From: Stagnimonas aquatica
GTDB taxonomy: Bacteria > Pseudomonadota > Gammaproteobacteria > Nevskiales > Nevskiaceae
DNA: 64,000 nt
Direction: 5' to 3'
Assembly: GCF_003730135.1 (NCBI RefSeq)
Contig: NZ_RJVO01000007.1
Coordinates: 1 to 64,000 of the forward strand
Shown here: positions 10,827-19,461 of the stretch, piece after piece
How positions within the stretch are numbered: position 1 is the first letter of the stretch
How the letters are laid out: each line of letters starts with the position of its first letter
Position numbers and translations under genes: made by a program
The notes under the pieces: generated by a model
Seen by the model: the letters and a program-made list of their open reading frames with translations, nothing else
Database searches by the model: none
Told to the model about the DNA's origin: nothing

Positions 10827-11010
10827 GGACTCTCCTGGGGTTTCCGGCGTCGCGGCGCCGTTGATGTGCAAGCATCATTGGCCCCGCAGCCGCGCCCAGA
10901 CATAGGAACGTTCCCGACCTCCTGTCAGGGAATCCCCGACAGCCGTCAAACTTTCGTCGGCGCCCTCGGCACCGATAGTTTGTTCTTCTATTTCTGTGAC
11001 TTAGCTGACT

Positions 11011-11667
11011 TCAGCCAACTTCGCCGGAGTCGATGGCGTCCTTGATCGCATAGCGCATCAGGGCGTTGACGCCGTACAGCCCCAGGGTCTGCGCCATTCG
11101 CGCCCGGTGGGTCTCGACGGTCTTCGCCGACACCCCCATCAGCGCCGCAATCTCCTTGGTGGACTTGCCGCGCGCCATCAACCGCAGCACCTGCCGCTGG
11201 CGGGCGGTCAGCTCGCTTTGTCCCAGGCCTTCGGCACGCAGCCGACGCTCGAAAGCGGCACCGGAAACCTTGGGGCTGAGGTAGTGCTGGCCCTTGGCCA
11301 GGGCCCGCAGCGCCAGGGTCAGTTCCAGCGGCTCGCCGTCCTTGACGACGTACCCGGCGGCGCCGTGCTGCATGGCCTGACGGACATGGCTGGGCTCGCT
11401 GCGGGCGGTAAGAAACAGCACCGCCACCTCCGGGTAGTGGCGGCGGATCTGCTGGTTGGCCTCCAGGCCGCTGATGCGGTGCAGCGCGATGTCGGTAACC
11501 ACCAGATCCGGGCGCAGGCGCGATACCAGTTCCAGCAGCTCCTGGCCGTCGCCGGTCTCGGCCAGCACCTCCACGCGCGGGTGGTGGATGTCTTCCAGCA
11601 GCCGGCGCAGGCCGGCACGCACCAGGCCGAGTTCGTCGGCGAGTATCAGTCGGAGAAGGGGGCGCAT
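11011..11667 (-). CDS. LuxR/NarL-type response regulator
   Basis: A 218-residue two-component regulator. It has a receiver domain (about 5-120) with the phosphate-accepting Asp near 59 in LVVTDIALHRISG and the conserved lysine in YVVKDGE. A GerE-type helix-turn-helix follows at about 150-210 (LTARQRQVLRLMARGKSTKEIAALMGVS). No histidine kinase adjoins it. It lies 184 bases upstream of rpoN in the same direction, so it may belong to the flagellar regulatory unit. Its target genes cannot be told from the sequence. Confidence 0.85.
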   Translation of the reverse strand: MRPLLRLILADELGLVRAGLRRLLEDIHHPRVEVLAETGDGQELLELVSRLRPDLVVTDIALHRISGLEANQQIRRHYPEVAVLFLTARSEPSHVRQAMQHGAAGYVVKDGEPLELTLALRALAKGQHYLSPKVSGAAFERRLRAEGLGQSELTARQRQVLRLMARGKSTKEIAALMGVSAKTVETHRARMAQTLGLYGVNALMRYAIKDAIDSGEVG

Positions 11668-11782
11668 CCCGACAGTCTAAGGATCGCCACTGGCGGCTGC
11701 GCAAGCGCGGGCGGCACGGGGCCCCGGAGCCGCCTGGACGGCGGCATCATAGGCGCCCTGCCCTGCTGCCAAGATCACCACC

Positions 11783-12214
11783 ATGACCAACCCGCCGATC
11801 GAACCGCTGAAGAAGACCGAAGCCGAATGGAAGGCTCTGCTCACCCCGGCGCAGTTCCGGGTGCTGCGCGGCGAAGGCACCGAGGTCTGCGGCACCCATC
11901 CGTTCAACCATGAGAAGCGCGCCGGCAGCTTCGTCTGCGCCGGCTGCTTCCTGCCGCTGTTCGTCTCCGACAGCAAGTTCGACAGCGGCACCGGCTGGCC
12001 GAGCTTCTTCGCGCCGCTGCCGGGCCGGCTGGAAACCAAGATCGACCATCACATCGGCTATCCCCGCACCGAGTACCACTGCGCCCGCTGCGGCGGCCAT
12101 CAGGGGCATGTGTTCGAGGACGGTCCGCGTCCGACCGGGCTGCGCTACTGCAACAACGGCGAGGCCCTGCTGTTCGTGCCGGCCGGCGAACCGCTACCGG
12201 CGCTGCGGACCTGA
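11783..12214 (+). CDS. msrB: Peptide methionine-R-sulfoxide reductase MsrB
   Basis: Reduces the R epimer of methionine sulfoxide in proteins using thioredoxin. The protein has 143 residues. The zinc-binding cysteine pairs are C52/C55 (CAGC) and C100/C103 (CARC). The catalytic cysteine is C123 in GLRYCNNG, where most relatives read GLRYCINS. The HxGxxF-type motif (GHQGHVFEDG) is present. It stands alone on the plus strand between the regulators and the flagellar genes. Confidence 0.93.
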   Translation: MTNPPIEPLKKTEAEWKALLTPAQFRVLRGEGTEVCGTHPFNHEKRAGSFVCAGCFLPLFVSDSKFDSGTGWPSFFAPLPGRLETKIDHHIGYPRTEYHCARCGGHQGHVFEDGPRPTGLRYCNNGEALLFVPAGEPLPALRT

Positions 12215-12250
12215 TGGCGCCGGCCGGGACGCTGTCCCGGTGAACGGCCT

Positions 12251-12805
12251 CTAGCCGCGCCGCAGCTGCCGGGTTTCCGCGAGTTCCCGGCGGTGGCGCA
12301 GGAACACCAGCTTTTCCAGCGCCCCGGCCAGCGCCTCCGGCAAGCCCTCGAAGACCGCCTCGACCTGCGTCGGCGTCTCCGTACTCGCCGACAGCACCCG
12401 CGCCGGCAGCCGCAGCGGCTCCGGGCAGGCGGGATGCAGCCACAGCTCCAGCAACCCCTGACTACCCACCGCCGGTGGCGTCGGGCTCTGCCAGCGCAAA
12501 CCGCCGGCGGTCAGCCGTACCGGCACGGCGGCCGGCAGCGCCAGCTGGGCGCGGACCAGGCTGCCAACCATCTCCATCAGCAGCTGCACCTTCTGGTGCA
12601 GGCGGGCGACTTCGGCCTCGATGCCACCGGCCTCCTCGGCCTGCGGCTTGGCGTGCTCTTCCAGCACGGCGACGGTGGCCAGGACCCGCAGGGCCTCGGC
12701 CTGCGCCGGGGTATCGAAATCGAACGGCCCGGCCACCCAGCGCAGGGGCAGCGGCCGCACCGCCGCCGGTGCGGTGTCGATGGCACTGCTGTCGCCGCGG
12801 TCCAC
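12251..12805 (-). CDS. Atypical PilZ-like protein of the fliS region
   Basis: A 184-residue protein beginning with GTG nine bases after fliS. Genes in this position in Xanthomonas encode atypical PilZ proteins that affect motility. This protein has a coiled-coil stretch (about 60-85, VARLHQKVQLLMEMVGSLV) followed by a beta-rich half containing QGLLELWLHP and RLPARVLSA, compatible with a PilZ barrel. The classical RxxxR and D/NxSxxG signatures for cyclic di-GMP are not evident, so it may have lost ligand binding. The assignment rests mainly on context. Confidence 0.55.
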   Translation of the reverse strand: MDRGDSSAIDTAPAAVRPLPLRWVAGPFDFDTPAQAEALRVLATVAVLEEHAKPQAEEAGGIEAEVARLHQKVQLLMEMVGSLVRAQLALPAAVPVRLTAGGLRWQSPTPPAVGSQGLLELWLHPACPEPLRLPARVLSASTETPTQVEAVFEGLPEALAGALEKLVFLRHRRELAETRQLRRG

Positions 12806-12814
12806 GCCCCGGCC

Positions 12815-13243
12815 TCAGGCGGCGGCGCCGAGCGCGCGGGTGGTGACCGCGCGGACCTCGTGGCTGGCCAGGGAATCCCAGCCGGACTTGATCTGTCCGA
12901 GCAGCTCCGCCACCTCGTCAAGCAGGCTCGCGTCGTTGCCGGCATTGGCCTGGGCCAGGCGGCGGACGATGTAGTCGTAGAGGCGGTCGAGGTTGGCCGC
13001 CAGCTCGCCGCCGGCCGCCTTGTCGAGCGAGACCCGCAGGTGCTCGACGATGGCGACGCTGGCGCTGATCCGCCGCGCTTTCTCGGCGCTGTCGCCACGG
13101 GCGATGGCGCCACGGGCGATGGCGATCCGCTCCAGCGCGCCGGCCAGGCACATCTCGATCAGCTTGTGCGGACTGGCGGTGAACACCGCCGAGGCGCTGG
13201 CCTGCTGGTACTGGTGCAGCATGCTGTTGTAGGAGGTGGCCAT
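12815..13243 (-). CDS. fliS: Flagellin export chaperone FliS
   Basis: Binds the C-terminus of flagellin in the cytoplasm and delivers it to the export gate. The 142-residue helical protein begins MATSYNSMLHQYQQASASAV and contains the characteristic SPHKLIEMCLAGALERI, matching the family. The ATG at 13243 is preferred over an in-frame one 33 bases upstream because of the conserved start. It lies downstream of fliD but is separated from it by a terminator-like hairpin. Confidence 0.93.
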   Translation of the reverse strand: MATSYNSMLHQYQQASASAVFTASPHKLIEMCLAGALERIAIARGAIARGDSAEKARRISASVAIVEHLRVSLDKAAGGELAANLDRLYDYIVRRLAQANAGNDASLLDEVAELLGQIKSGWDSLASHEVRAVTTRALGAAA

Positions 13244-13313
13244 GTTCGACTCCGTCGTTCGCGTCTCCTCCTGCATCGGCAGTCACGCGCGGAACTTGAG
13301 GCGGCAAGAGGCA

Positions 13314-13338
13314 AGAAAAAGCCGGCTCCAGGCCGGCT
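13314..13338 (-). terminator. Terminator-like hairpin between fliD and fliS
   Basis: AGCCGGC/GCCGGCT arms with a 5-base loop are followed on the minus strand by TTTTTC. It would end or weaken transcription after fliD, so fliS and the PilZ-like gene may depend on read-through or on a promoter in the remaining 70 bases. Confidence 0.7.
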
Positions 13339-13358
13339 GTTTTCAAGCGGGGCGGAAA

Positions 13359-14723
13359 TCAGCTACTGCTGCTCGGCAGGTTGGCCAGCTGCTGGGTCAG
13401 ATAGCTGCTGGTGGTCTTGAGTTGCGCGATCAGGGTGTCGAGCGCGCCGAACTGGGTCTGGTAACGGCTCTGCACCCGGCTCATGCGGTCATCGAGCGCG
13501 CTCTGCTGCTTGCTGATTTCCTTCAGGCGCGCGTTGGCGGCGTCCTGGCGCGCCTGGATGCGGCCATCGCTTGCCAGGAACGGCGCCGCCAGGTCGAACA
13601 CCTTGCTGCCCAGCCCATCCTTGCCGAGCAGCTTGCTGACTGCGGTGGGATCGCTGTCCAGCGCGGCACTGAGCTTGGTGGCGTCGGTCTTCAGCGAGCC
13701 ATCGGTGCTGAAGCTGATGCCGATCTGCGAAAGCTGCTTGTAGCTGCCGGAGTCGACTCCGCTGCTGAGCACCGCCCGCAGCTGCTGCGACAGGCTGCGC
13801 AAGGTCGAGTCACCGAGCAGCGGCCCGGAATCCTGGGTGCTGGCGTTGTAGCGGCCGAGCGTCGCCACCGTGGCGTTGAGGGCGTTGTAGCGGTTGACGA
13901 AGTTGTCGATGGCGGCCTTCGCCGCCGTGCCGTCGCGGCCGATGGAGACATTGATCTGCTTGCCCTCCTCGGCCTTGGTGGCGGTGATGGTGAGACCGGC
14001 GACCGCATCCTCGAAGATGTTGTCGCTGCTCTCGAAGTCGTAGCCGTCGAGGCGGATCTTGGCGTCCTGGGCCGGATCGACCTGGCTCAGGGTACTGCTG
14101 CCCAGCGGGTCGTAGACCAGGGCGTCGAGCGCAGTCTCGCCGTCGCCGTGCTGAACCGTGAGCGCCCCGTCGGCACCGGTGGTGGTGGAGGTCAGCGTCA
14201 GCCGCACGCCGCCGGCGGTATTGAGCAAGGAAGCGCGCACGCCCTTGTTGCCGCTGGCGTCATTGATGGCGTCGCGGATGCCGGCCAGCGTGGAGTGCTC
14301 GCTGTCGATCTGCACCTCGAAGCTCTTGTCGCCCACACCAATGGTCAAAGTGCCCTCGCCGACCGTGGTGCTGGAACTGGCGAAGGTGCCGCTGGCCAGC
14401 TTGTGCGCCTTGGCCAGTTGCACCACCTCCAGACGGTAGTCGCCGGCGGCGGCTCCGGTGGTGGTGACGACATTGGCGTAGCCGGTTTCCGAGGTGCTGG
14501 CCTTGAGCGTCGCGGTGCCGCCGTCGCGCAGCGCCTTGGCGGCGTCCTGCAGGCTCGCCAGGGCCGAACGAAAAGTGCCAAAGGCCGAGAGCTGGGTCTG
14601 CGCCTTGGTCTGCGCAGTGGACAGGCGCGCGGCCGGGGCTTGTCGCTCGGCCGCCACCAGCTGGCTGACCAGGGTGGCGACATCGAGACCGGAACCGACA
14701 CCGGCGGAGGTGATGCTGGCCAT
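13359..14723 (-). CDS. fliD: Flagellar hook-associated protein 2 (filament cap)
   Basis: FliD forms the cap at the filament tip and helps flagellin fold into place. The 454-residue protein starts MASITSAGVGSGLDVATLVSQLV, the typical N-terminus. The C-terminus (LDTLIAQLKTTSSYLTQQL) has the heptad pattern needed for export and capping. The ATG at 14723 follows a GGAA-type site; the upstream extension overlaps flaG and was rejected. Gene order flaG-fliD-fliS is conserved in polar-flagellated gammaproteobacteria. Confidence 0.95.
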   Translation of the reverse strand: MASITSAGVGSGLDVATLVSQLVAAERQAPAARLSTAQTKAQTQLSAFGTFRSALASLQDAAKALRDGGTATLKASTSETGYANVVTTTGAAAGDYRLEVVQLAKAHKLASGTFASSSTTVGEGTLTIGVGDKSFEVQIDSEHSTLAGIRDAINDASGNKGVRASLLNTAGGVRLTLTSTTTGADGALTVQHGDGETALDALVYDPLGSSTLSQVDPAQDAKIRLDGYDFESSDNIFEDAVAGLTITATKAEEGKQINVSIGRDGTAAKAAIDNFVNRYNALNATVATLGRYNASTQDSGPLLGDSTLRSLSQQLRAVLSSGVDSGSYKQLSQIGISFSTDGSLKTDATKLSAALDSDPTAVSKLLGKDGLGSKVFDLAAPFLASDGRIQARQDAANARLKEISKQQSALDDRMSRVQSRYQTQFGALDTLIAQLKTTSSYLTQQLANLPSSSS

Positions 14724-14733
14724 GGAAGTTCCT

Positions 14734-15120
14734 CTAGGCTTGTTTGTTGAGCAGCTGCAGCGGTCCGCTTTCCAGATAGCGGGCGATACGCAGGGCGTCT
14801 TCGCTGGGCATCTGGCGCAGCACCTGACCGCTTTCGGAGTCGACGATGCTGACCACCACGCGGCCAACCTCTTCGTCGACCCGGAACTGCAGATCGGTGC
14901 GGGAGCCGGCCACGTAGCGGTTCAGCTCGCCGACCGCCTGTTGCAGCTGCGAGGCCGGCACCGGCGTGGCGGCCGTTTCCGCCGTGTCGCCGGGTGCCGC
15001 CGGCAGCAGCGAGGGCTCTCCGCCGGCTGGCGCTGGCGGCGTCGGCAGCCGCACCACGGGCGACGCCGGGACCAAGCCCGGCGCAACCGCGTTCAAATTG
15101 GAAATTGCTGGATTGGACAT
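14734..15120 (-). CDS. flaG: FlaG family protein
   Basis: Small flagellar protein of 128 residues whose loss lengthens filaments in Campylobacter and Pseudomonas. The Pro/Ala-rich N-terminal half is variable. The C-terminal half has the FlaG signature: LQFRVDEEVGRVVVSIVD, then GQVLRQMPSEDALRIARYL. The ATG at 15120 is preceded by AGGAGGAGG. It lies between fliC and fliD, the usual place. Confidence 0.9.
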   Translation of the reverse strand: MSNPAISNLNAVAPGLVPASPVVRLPTPPAPAGGEPSLLPAAPGDTAETAATPVPASQLQQAVGELNRYVAGSRTDLQFRVDEEVGRVVVSIVDSESGQVLRQMPSEDALRIARYLESGPLQLLNKQA

Positions 15121-15142
15121 GGCGAACCTCCTCCTGTCCGGA

Positions 15143-15174
15143 GTGCGGCGCCGGATTCGACTCCGGCGCCGCAC
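15143..15174. other. Strong hairpin between fliC and flaG
   Basis: Thirteen-base perfect arms (GTGCGGCGCCGGA and its complement) enclose a 6-base loop, starting 10 bases after the fliC stop. No T-run follows on the minus strand, so it is more likely a 3' mRNA-stabilising structure or partial stop for fliC than a classical terminator. Confidence 0.7.
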
Positions 15175-15183
15175 CGGCCTGCC

Positions 15184-16323
15184 TTAACCGCGCAGCAGGG
15201 ACATCACACTCTGCGGCGCCGAGTTGGCCTGCGAGAGCATCGCGGTACCGGCCTGCTGCAGGATCTGGCCACGGGTCAGGGCGGCGGTTTCCTTGGCGAA
15301 GTCGGCATCCTGGATGCGGCTGCGGGAGGCCGACAGGTTCTCGCTCTGCGTCGCCAGGCTGGCCACCACCGAGGTGAAGCGGTTCTGGTAGGCACCGAGG
15401 CTGGCGCGGGCGGTGTTGACCGCCGACAGCGCGGCATCCATCGACTGCATGGCGGTATCGGCGCCGGCGACGCTGGACAGATCCAGCGAGGCAAAGCCGG
15501 TGCTGCTGGTAGCGGTCGTGGTGCCGGCGGCGAGGCCGGTGGTGGCTGCGGTGGCGGTGGCGCCGGCGAAGGCGGTGACGATGTTGCCGCTGGCGGACAC
15601 CAGGGTGACCGTGGTCGCCGTCTCGTTGATGGCGTAGACGCCGGTGGTATCGGACACCGAGTTCACCGCGTCGCGAATACCGCCGGCGCGCTCGCTGGCG
15701 GAAGTGGCCGCCGCCACCGCGCCGACGCTGGTGCCATTGATGGTGAGGTCGCCGGCGGTGATCGCGGTGAAGGTGGTGGCGGCGACACCGGTCACTTCGG
15801 CGCGGCTGTAGGTGCCGAGGTTGCTGGCGTTGGCGTTGACGATGGAGGCGATGTCCACCGTCTCGCCAGCGTTGGCGCCGACCTGGAAGGACTGGTTGGT
15901 GAAGGAGCCATCGAGCAGCTTCACGCCGTTGAAGTTGGTCTGGCCGGCGACGCGGTTGATTTCCGACATCAGCTGCTGGGCTTCGGTGTTCAGCGCGTCG
16001 CGATCGGTCTGGCTGTTGGTGGCGTTGCGGCTCTGCACCGCCAGTTCGCGGATACGCTGCAGGTTGTTGCTCACTTCCACCAGCGCGCCTTCGGCGGTCT
16101 GCGCCAGCGAGATGCCGTCGTTGGCATTGCGCGAGGCCTGGTCGAGACCACGGATCTGCGAGGTCATGCGCTCGCTGATCGCGAGGCCGGCGGCGTCGTC
16201 CTTGGCGCTGTTGATACGCAGGCCGGAAGACAGGCGCTGCAGGGAGGTGTTCAGGCTGGACTGCGAGGCGTTGAGGTTGCGCTGCGCGTTCAGCGAGGCG
16301 ACGTTGGTGTTGATAACTTGCAT
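15184..16323 (-). CDS. fliC: Flagellin
   Basis: Filament subunit of 379 residues. The conserved D0/D1 ends are evident: N-terminal MQVINTNVASLNAQRNL with LSSGLRINSAKDDAAGLAI, and C-terminal ARASLGAYQNRF with ILQQAGTAMLSQANSAPQ. The central, surface-exposed part is short and rich in Ala, Thr and Val. AGGAG precedes the ATG. The 204 bases upstream hold no gene and should contain its promoter, but I found no convincing sigma-28 match there, unlike at flgM. A single flagellin gene lies at this locus. Confidence 0.97.
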   Translation of the reverse strand: MQVINTNVASLNAQRNLNASQSSLNTSLQRLSSGLRINSAKDDAAGLAISERMTSQIRGLDQASRNANDGISLAQTAEGALVEVSNNLQRIRELAVQSRNATNSQTDRDALNTEAQQLMSEINRVAGQTNFNGVKLLDGSFTNQSFQVGANAGETVDIASIVNANASNLGTYSRAEVTGVAATTFTAITAGDLTINGTSVGAVAAATSASERAGGIRDAVNSVSDTTGVYAINETATTVTLVSASGNIVTAFAGATATAATTGLAAGTTTATSSTGFASLDLSSVAGADTAMQSMDAALSAVNTARASLGAYQNRFTSVVASLATQSENLSASRSRIQDADFAKETAALTRGQILQQAGTAMLSQANSAPQSVMSLLRG

Positions 16324-16527
16324 GGGACGGCTCCTGGTTGATCGTGCCGGCAGCGGTTGCGCCGGAGGGTGTTGCTGCGAGGTGTAAGGGCTTCAGGCTT
16401 CGGTGGCCGGCTTCCCGTTCCACCGCTTCACTGCCCTTAGCGCCCGCCACCGGCGTTTCTTGAGGGCGGTGGGGACAGGACCGATGAATGGCATAGCGAA
16501 GCCGGCGAGCGGTGCGCGGGCGGGCCA

Positions 16528-17451
16528 TCAGGCGGCGCGCAGGCTGCGCACGCGCTCGATCACGCCCAGCAGCTTGCTGGCATAGCGCGGATCGGTCGCA
16601 TAGCCGGCCTTCTGCAGACCCTGGGCGAACTGCGCGGCGTCGCCGCCGTGCGCCAGCGCCTGCGCATAGCGCGGATTGCCGCGCAGGAAGCGCACGTAGT
16701 CGGCGATGCTGTCCGCCGGGCTGTCGTAGCGGCGGAAATCGGCGCGCTCGGTCTGCTCGACACCGGCGCGGACTTCGCGCGTCTCGCTGCTGGCCTTGGC
16801 GCCGCGCCAACTGGCGTCGGCCTTGATGCCGAACAGGTTATGGCTGTCACCGGCGGGCTGGTGCCGGCCCCAGCCGGTTTCCAGCGCGGCGTGGCCGACC
16901 ACCACTTCGGTGGGCAGGCCGAGTTCGCGCGCGGCGGCTTCGGCCTGCGGCCAGACCTGGCGCACGAACTGGTCGGGGTCGGCGGCTGGCGTCTCCTCCC
17001 CACGCGGGCGGGGGGCGTCGCTGGCGTTGCAGACGGAGGCGGCGTCAGCAGCGGCCAGCGAACGCCCCCACCCCGACCCTCCCCCGCTTGCGGGGGAGGG
17101 AGCAATGCCCGGCAGGGCCGAACTCGGCGGCGGCGACGCGGCCTTACCCTGCTGCCCGCTCAGTTGCCGTACCAGCTGGTCGGCGATGCCGAGACCACGG
17201 CCGGCGCTGAGCTGCTGCGCCATCTGCTGGTCGAACAAATCTTTGTAGGTATCGGCGCCCGGCCCGCTGCCGAGATCGTCGCCCAGACCCGCCGCGCGCG
17301 CCGATTTCAGCACCTGCTGCATCAGCAGCGCCTCGAACTGGCGCGCCACCGCGCGCAGGGTCTCGGGATCGCGGCCATTACCCGCCGCCTTCGCCTTGAG
17401 GGCGTTGAGGCCGGCGAAGTCGGTGACCGTGTTTTCCGGGCGCAGGCTCAT
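16528..17451 (-). CDS. flgJ: Flagellar rod assembly protein/muramidase FlgJ
   Basis: Bifunctional periplasmic protein of 307 residues. The N-terminal rod-capping domain (1-105) contains ARQFEALLMQQVLKSAR. The C-terminal peptidoglycan hydrolase (about 160-305) carries the catalytic glutamate in GHAALETGWG and the SHNLFGIKA motif. Between them, residues about 116-153 are encoded by a REP-like doublet inserted in frame, giving a Gly/Ser/Arg-rich linker foreign to the family. The reading frame remains open, so the protein may still work. It is the last gene of the flgGHIJ series. Confidence 0.92.
   Translation of the reverse strand: MSLRPENTVTDFAGLNALKAKAAGNGRDPETLRAVARQFEALLMQQVLKSARAAGLGDDLGSGPGADTYKDLFDQQMAQQLSAGRGLGIADQLVRQLSGQQGKAASPPPSSALPGIAPSPASGGGSGWGRSLAAADAASVCNASDAPRPRGEETPAADPDQFVRQVWPQAEAAARELGLPTEVVVGHAALETGWGRHQPAGDSHNLFGIKADASWRGAKASSETREVRAGVEQTERADFRRYDSPADSIADYVRFLRGNPRYAQALAHGGDAAQFAQGLQKAGYATDPRYASKLLGVIERVRSLRAA
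16994..17105. repeat. REP-like doublet inside flgJ
   Basis: Two inversely oriented units of a CCCTCCCCCGC...GCGGGGGAGGG type, the right one with a perfect hairpin next to GCCCCCACCCCGA. The same pattern recurs near 18.7 kb and 35.9 kb, there between genes. The left unit in flgJ is degenerate. Confidence 0.75.
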
Positions 17452-17456
17452 CGCGG

Positions 17457-18617
17457 CTAGATGATGAGCAGCTCGGCGCGCAGCGCGCCGGCTTCCTTCA
17501 GGGCTTCGAGGATCGCCACCAGATCGCCCGGTGCGGCGCCGACCTGATTGACCGCACGCACGATCTCGTCGAGCGAGACGCCGGCGTCGAACTTGAACAT
17601 ACGGCCGCTGCCCTGGCTGACGTCGATGCTGGACTGCGGCGCCGCCACCGTCTGGCCGTTGGAGAAGGCGCCGGGCTGGCTGACGGCGGTGCGCTCGGTG
17701 ATGGTCACCGACAGCGAGCCGTGGGTGACCGCCGCCGGCATCACCCGCACCTCGGAGCCGATCACCACCGTGCCGGTGCGCGAGTTGACGATGACCTTGG
17801 CGGCGGCGATGCCCGGCTGCACGTCGAGATTTTCCAGGGCGGCGACGAAGCTGGTGCGCTGGCCGGGATCGGCCGGCGCACGCACCGCCACCGTCACCGA
17901 GTCCAGCGCCTGGGCACTGTCGGCGCCGAGCAGGCCGTTGACCGCCGCCGCGAGGCGGGTGGCGGTGGTGAAATCGGCCTCGTGCAGATTGAGCCGTATC
18001 TCCGGCGCCGCGCTCCAGGCGGTGGGCGCGGCGCGCTCGACATTGGCGCCGTTGGGGATGCGCCCGGCGCTGGGAATGTTGATGGAGATGCGCGAGCCGT
18101 CCTTGCCGTTGACGCCCAGGCCACCGACCACCAGATTGCCCTGGGCCAGCGCGTAGACCTCGCCGTCCGGCCCCTTCAGCGGCGTCATCAGCAGCGCGCC
18201 GCCACGCAGCGAACCGGCATTGGCGATGGAAGACACGGTGACGTCGATGCTCTGCCCCGGCTTGGCGAAGGCCGGCAGCTCGGCATGCACCGCCACCGCC
18301 GCGACGTTCTTGAGCTGCGGATTGACGCCCGGTGGCACGGTGACGCCGAGCTGTTGCAGCAGCGCCTTGAGACTCTGTACGGTGAACGGCGCCTGCGAGG
18401 TCTGGTCGCCGGTGCCGTCCAGGCCCACCACCAGGCCGTAGCCGATCAGGGCGTTGCCGCGCACGCCGGCGACGCTGGCGAGATCCTTGATGCGCTCGGC
18501 GCGCGCCGACTGCACGCCCAGCAGCATCAGAACCAGCACCAGCAGCGCGATCTGCAACGGACGCGGCAGGCGCAGGCGCGGTCGGCGGTGGGGCAGATAT
18601 TCGGGGATGACGGCCAT
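17457..18617 (-). CDS. flgI: Flagellar P-ring protein FlgI
   Basis: Periplasmic ring around the rod in the peptidoglycan layer. The 386-residue precursor has a signal peptide (about 1-40, cleavage after SARA), then the typical [31 protein letters not shown]. The C-terminus ([31 protein letters not shown]) also matches the family. AAGGAGAG precedes the ATG. It lies 5 bases before flgJ; a REP-like doublet fills the gap to flgH. Confidence 0.96.
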   Translation of the reverse strand: MAVIPEYLPHRRPRLRLPRPLQIALLVLVLMLLGVQSARAERIKDLASVAGVRGNALIGYGLVVGLDGTGDQTSQAPFTVQSLKALLQQLGVTVPPGVNPQLKNVAAVAVHAELPAFAKPGQSIDVTVSSIANAGSLRGGALLMTPLKGPDGEVYALAQGNLVVGGLGVNGKDGSRISINIPSAGRIPNGANVERAAPTAWSAAPEIRLNLHEADFTTATRLAAAVNGLLGADSAQALDSVTVAVRAPADPGQRTSFVAALENLDVQPGIAAAKVIVNSRTGTVVIGSEVRVMPAAVTHGSLSVTITERTAVSQPGAFSNGQTVAAPQSSIDVSQGSGRMFKFDAGVSLDEIVRAVNQVGAAPGDLVAILEALKEAGALRAELLII

Positions 18618-18645
18618 ACAGACTCTCCTTGAAAGCGGATCACGA

Positions 18646-18747
18646 CTCCCTCCCCCGCCCGTGGGGGAGGCTTAGGGTGGGGGCGGTCAATCGCGTGGCG
18701 CTGACAACGCCCCCATCCCGACCTCCCCCCGCTCGCGGAGGAAGGAG
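18646..18747. repeat. REP-like doublet between flgH and flgI
   Basis: Two inverted units: CTCCCTCCCCCGCCC with GTGGGGGAGGCTTAGGGTGG, then its opposite orientation with CCCCATCCCGACCTCCCC. Each forms a GC-rich hairpin. It occupies almost all of the flgH-flgI gap and could modulate expression within the operon. Confidence 0.8.
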
Positions 18748-18752
18748 AAAAG

Positions 18753-19442
18753 CTAGAACGGCATCCAGGGCGAGTTGAAGAAGCGTTGCAGCCAGCCCTG
18801 GGCATTGGCGTCGGCGAGCGCGCCCTTGCCCTGGTAGCTGATGCGCGCCTCGGCGATGCGGTCGGAAGTGACGGTGTTGGCCGGGGTGATGTCGGCGCCG
18901 CGCACCAGGCCGTCGATCTGCATCAGCTCCTCGCCCTGGTTCAGACGCAGGCGCTTGTCGCCGCGTACCCGCAGCACGCCGTTGGGCAGACGCTCGACGA
19001 CGGTGACTGTCAGGCTGCCGGAGAGCTTGTTGCTCTGGGCGCTGGCGCCGGCACCGCCGAAGCTGTTCTTGCCCGACACCGAGCTGTCGAAATTGAGCGG
19101 CTGACCAAAGGCGCGGATGTCGCCCAGCTCGACGCTGCTGGCCTTGCTGGTGGAGGTGGTGGCGCTCTTGCTGGCCTGGGTGCTTTCGACCAGCAGCACG
19201 GTGACCAGATCGCCGACCGCCCGTGCCTTGGTGTCCTCGAACAGCGCCAGCCCCCGGTTGGGCGTGTACAGCGAGCCCTCGCTGCCGGCGACGGCGGGCG
19301 CGGGCGCCACCACGATCTGCGGCGGTGGCATCTTCCCTTCGGGAATCGGCCCGGCGGCGCAGCCGGCGAGCAGCACTAGCGCCAGCATCAGCAGCAGGCT
19401 GCCACCGGCATTGATACCCAGGAACCATTTCGCACTGTTCAT
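18753..19442 (-). CDS. flgH: Flagellar L-ring lipoprotein FlgH
   Basis: Outer-membrane ring of the flagellar basal body. The 229-residue protein has a signal peptide with lipobox VLLAGCAAG. The family motifs SLYTPNRGLALFEDTKARAVGD and GDLVTVLLVEST follow. The C-terminus (ISYQGKGALADANAQGWLQRFF) is also typical. It lies 19 bases after flgG. Confidence 0.96.
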   Translation of the reverse strand: MNSAKWFLGINAGGSLLLMLALVLLAGCAAGPIPEGKMPPPQIVVAPAPAVAGSEGSLYTPNRGLALFEDTKARAVGDLVTVLLVESTQASKSATTSTSKASSVELGDIRAFGQPLNFDSSVSGKNSFGGAGASAQSNKLSGSLTVTVVERLPNGVLRVRGDKRLRLNQGEELMQIDGLVRGADITPANTVTSDRIAEARISYQGKGALADANAQGWLQRFFNSPWMPF

Positions 19443-19461
19443 GACCTGCTCCGACCCGAAC

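Noticed and set aside
16324-16527. Sigma-28 promoter upstream of fliC (TCAAGAAA with GCGCTAAG)
   Set aside because: The -10 part matches the consensus poorly and the spacing is off by one; not strong enough to call.
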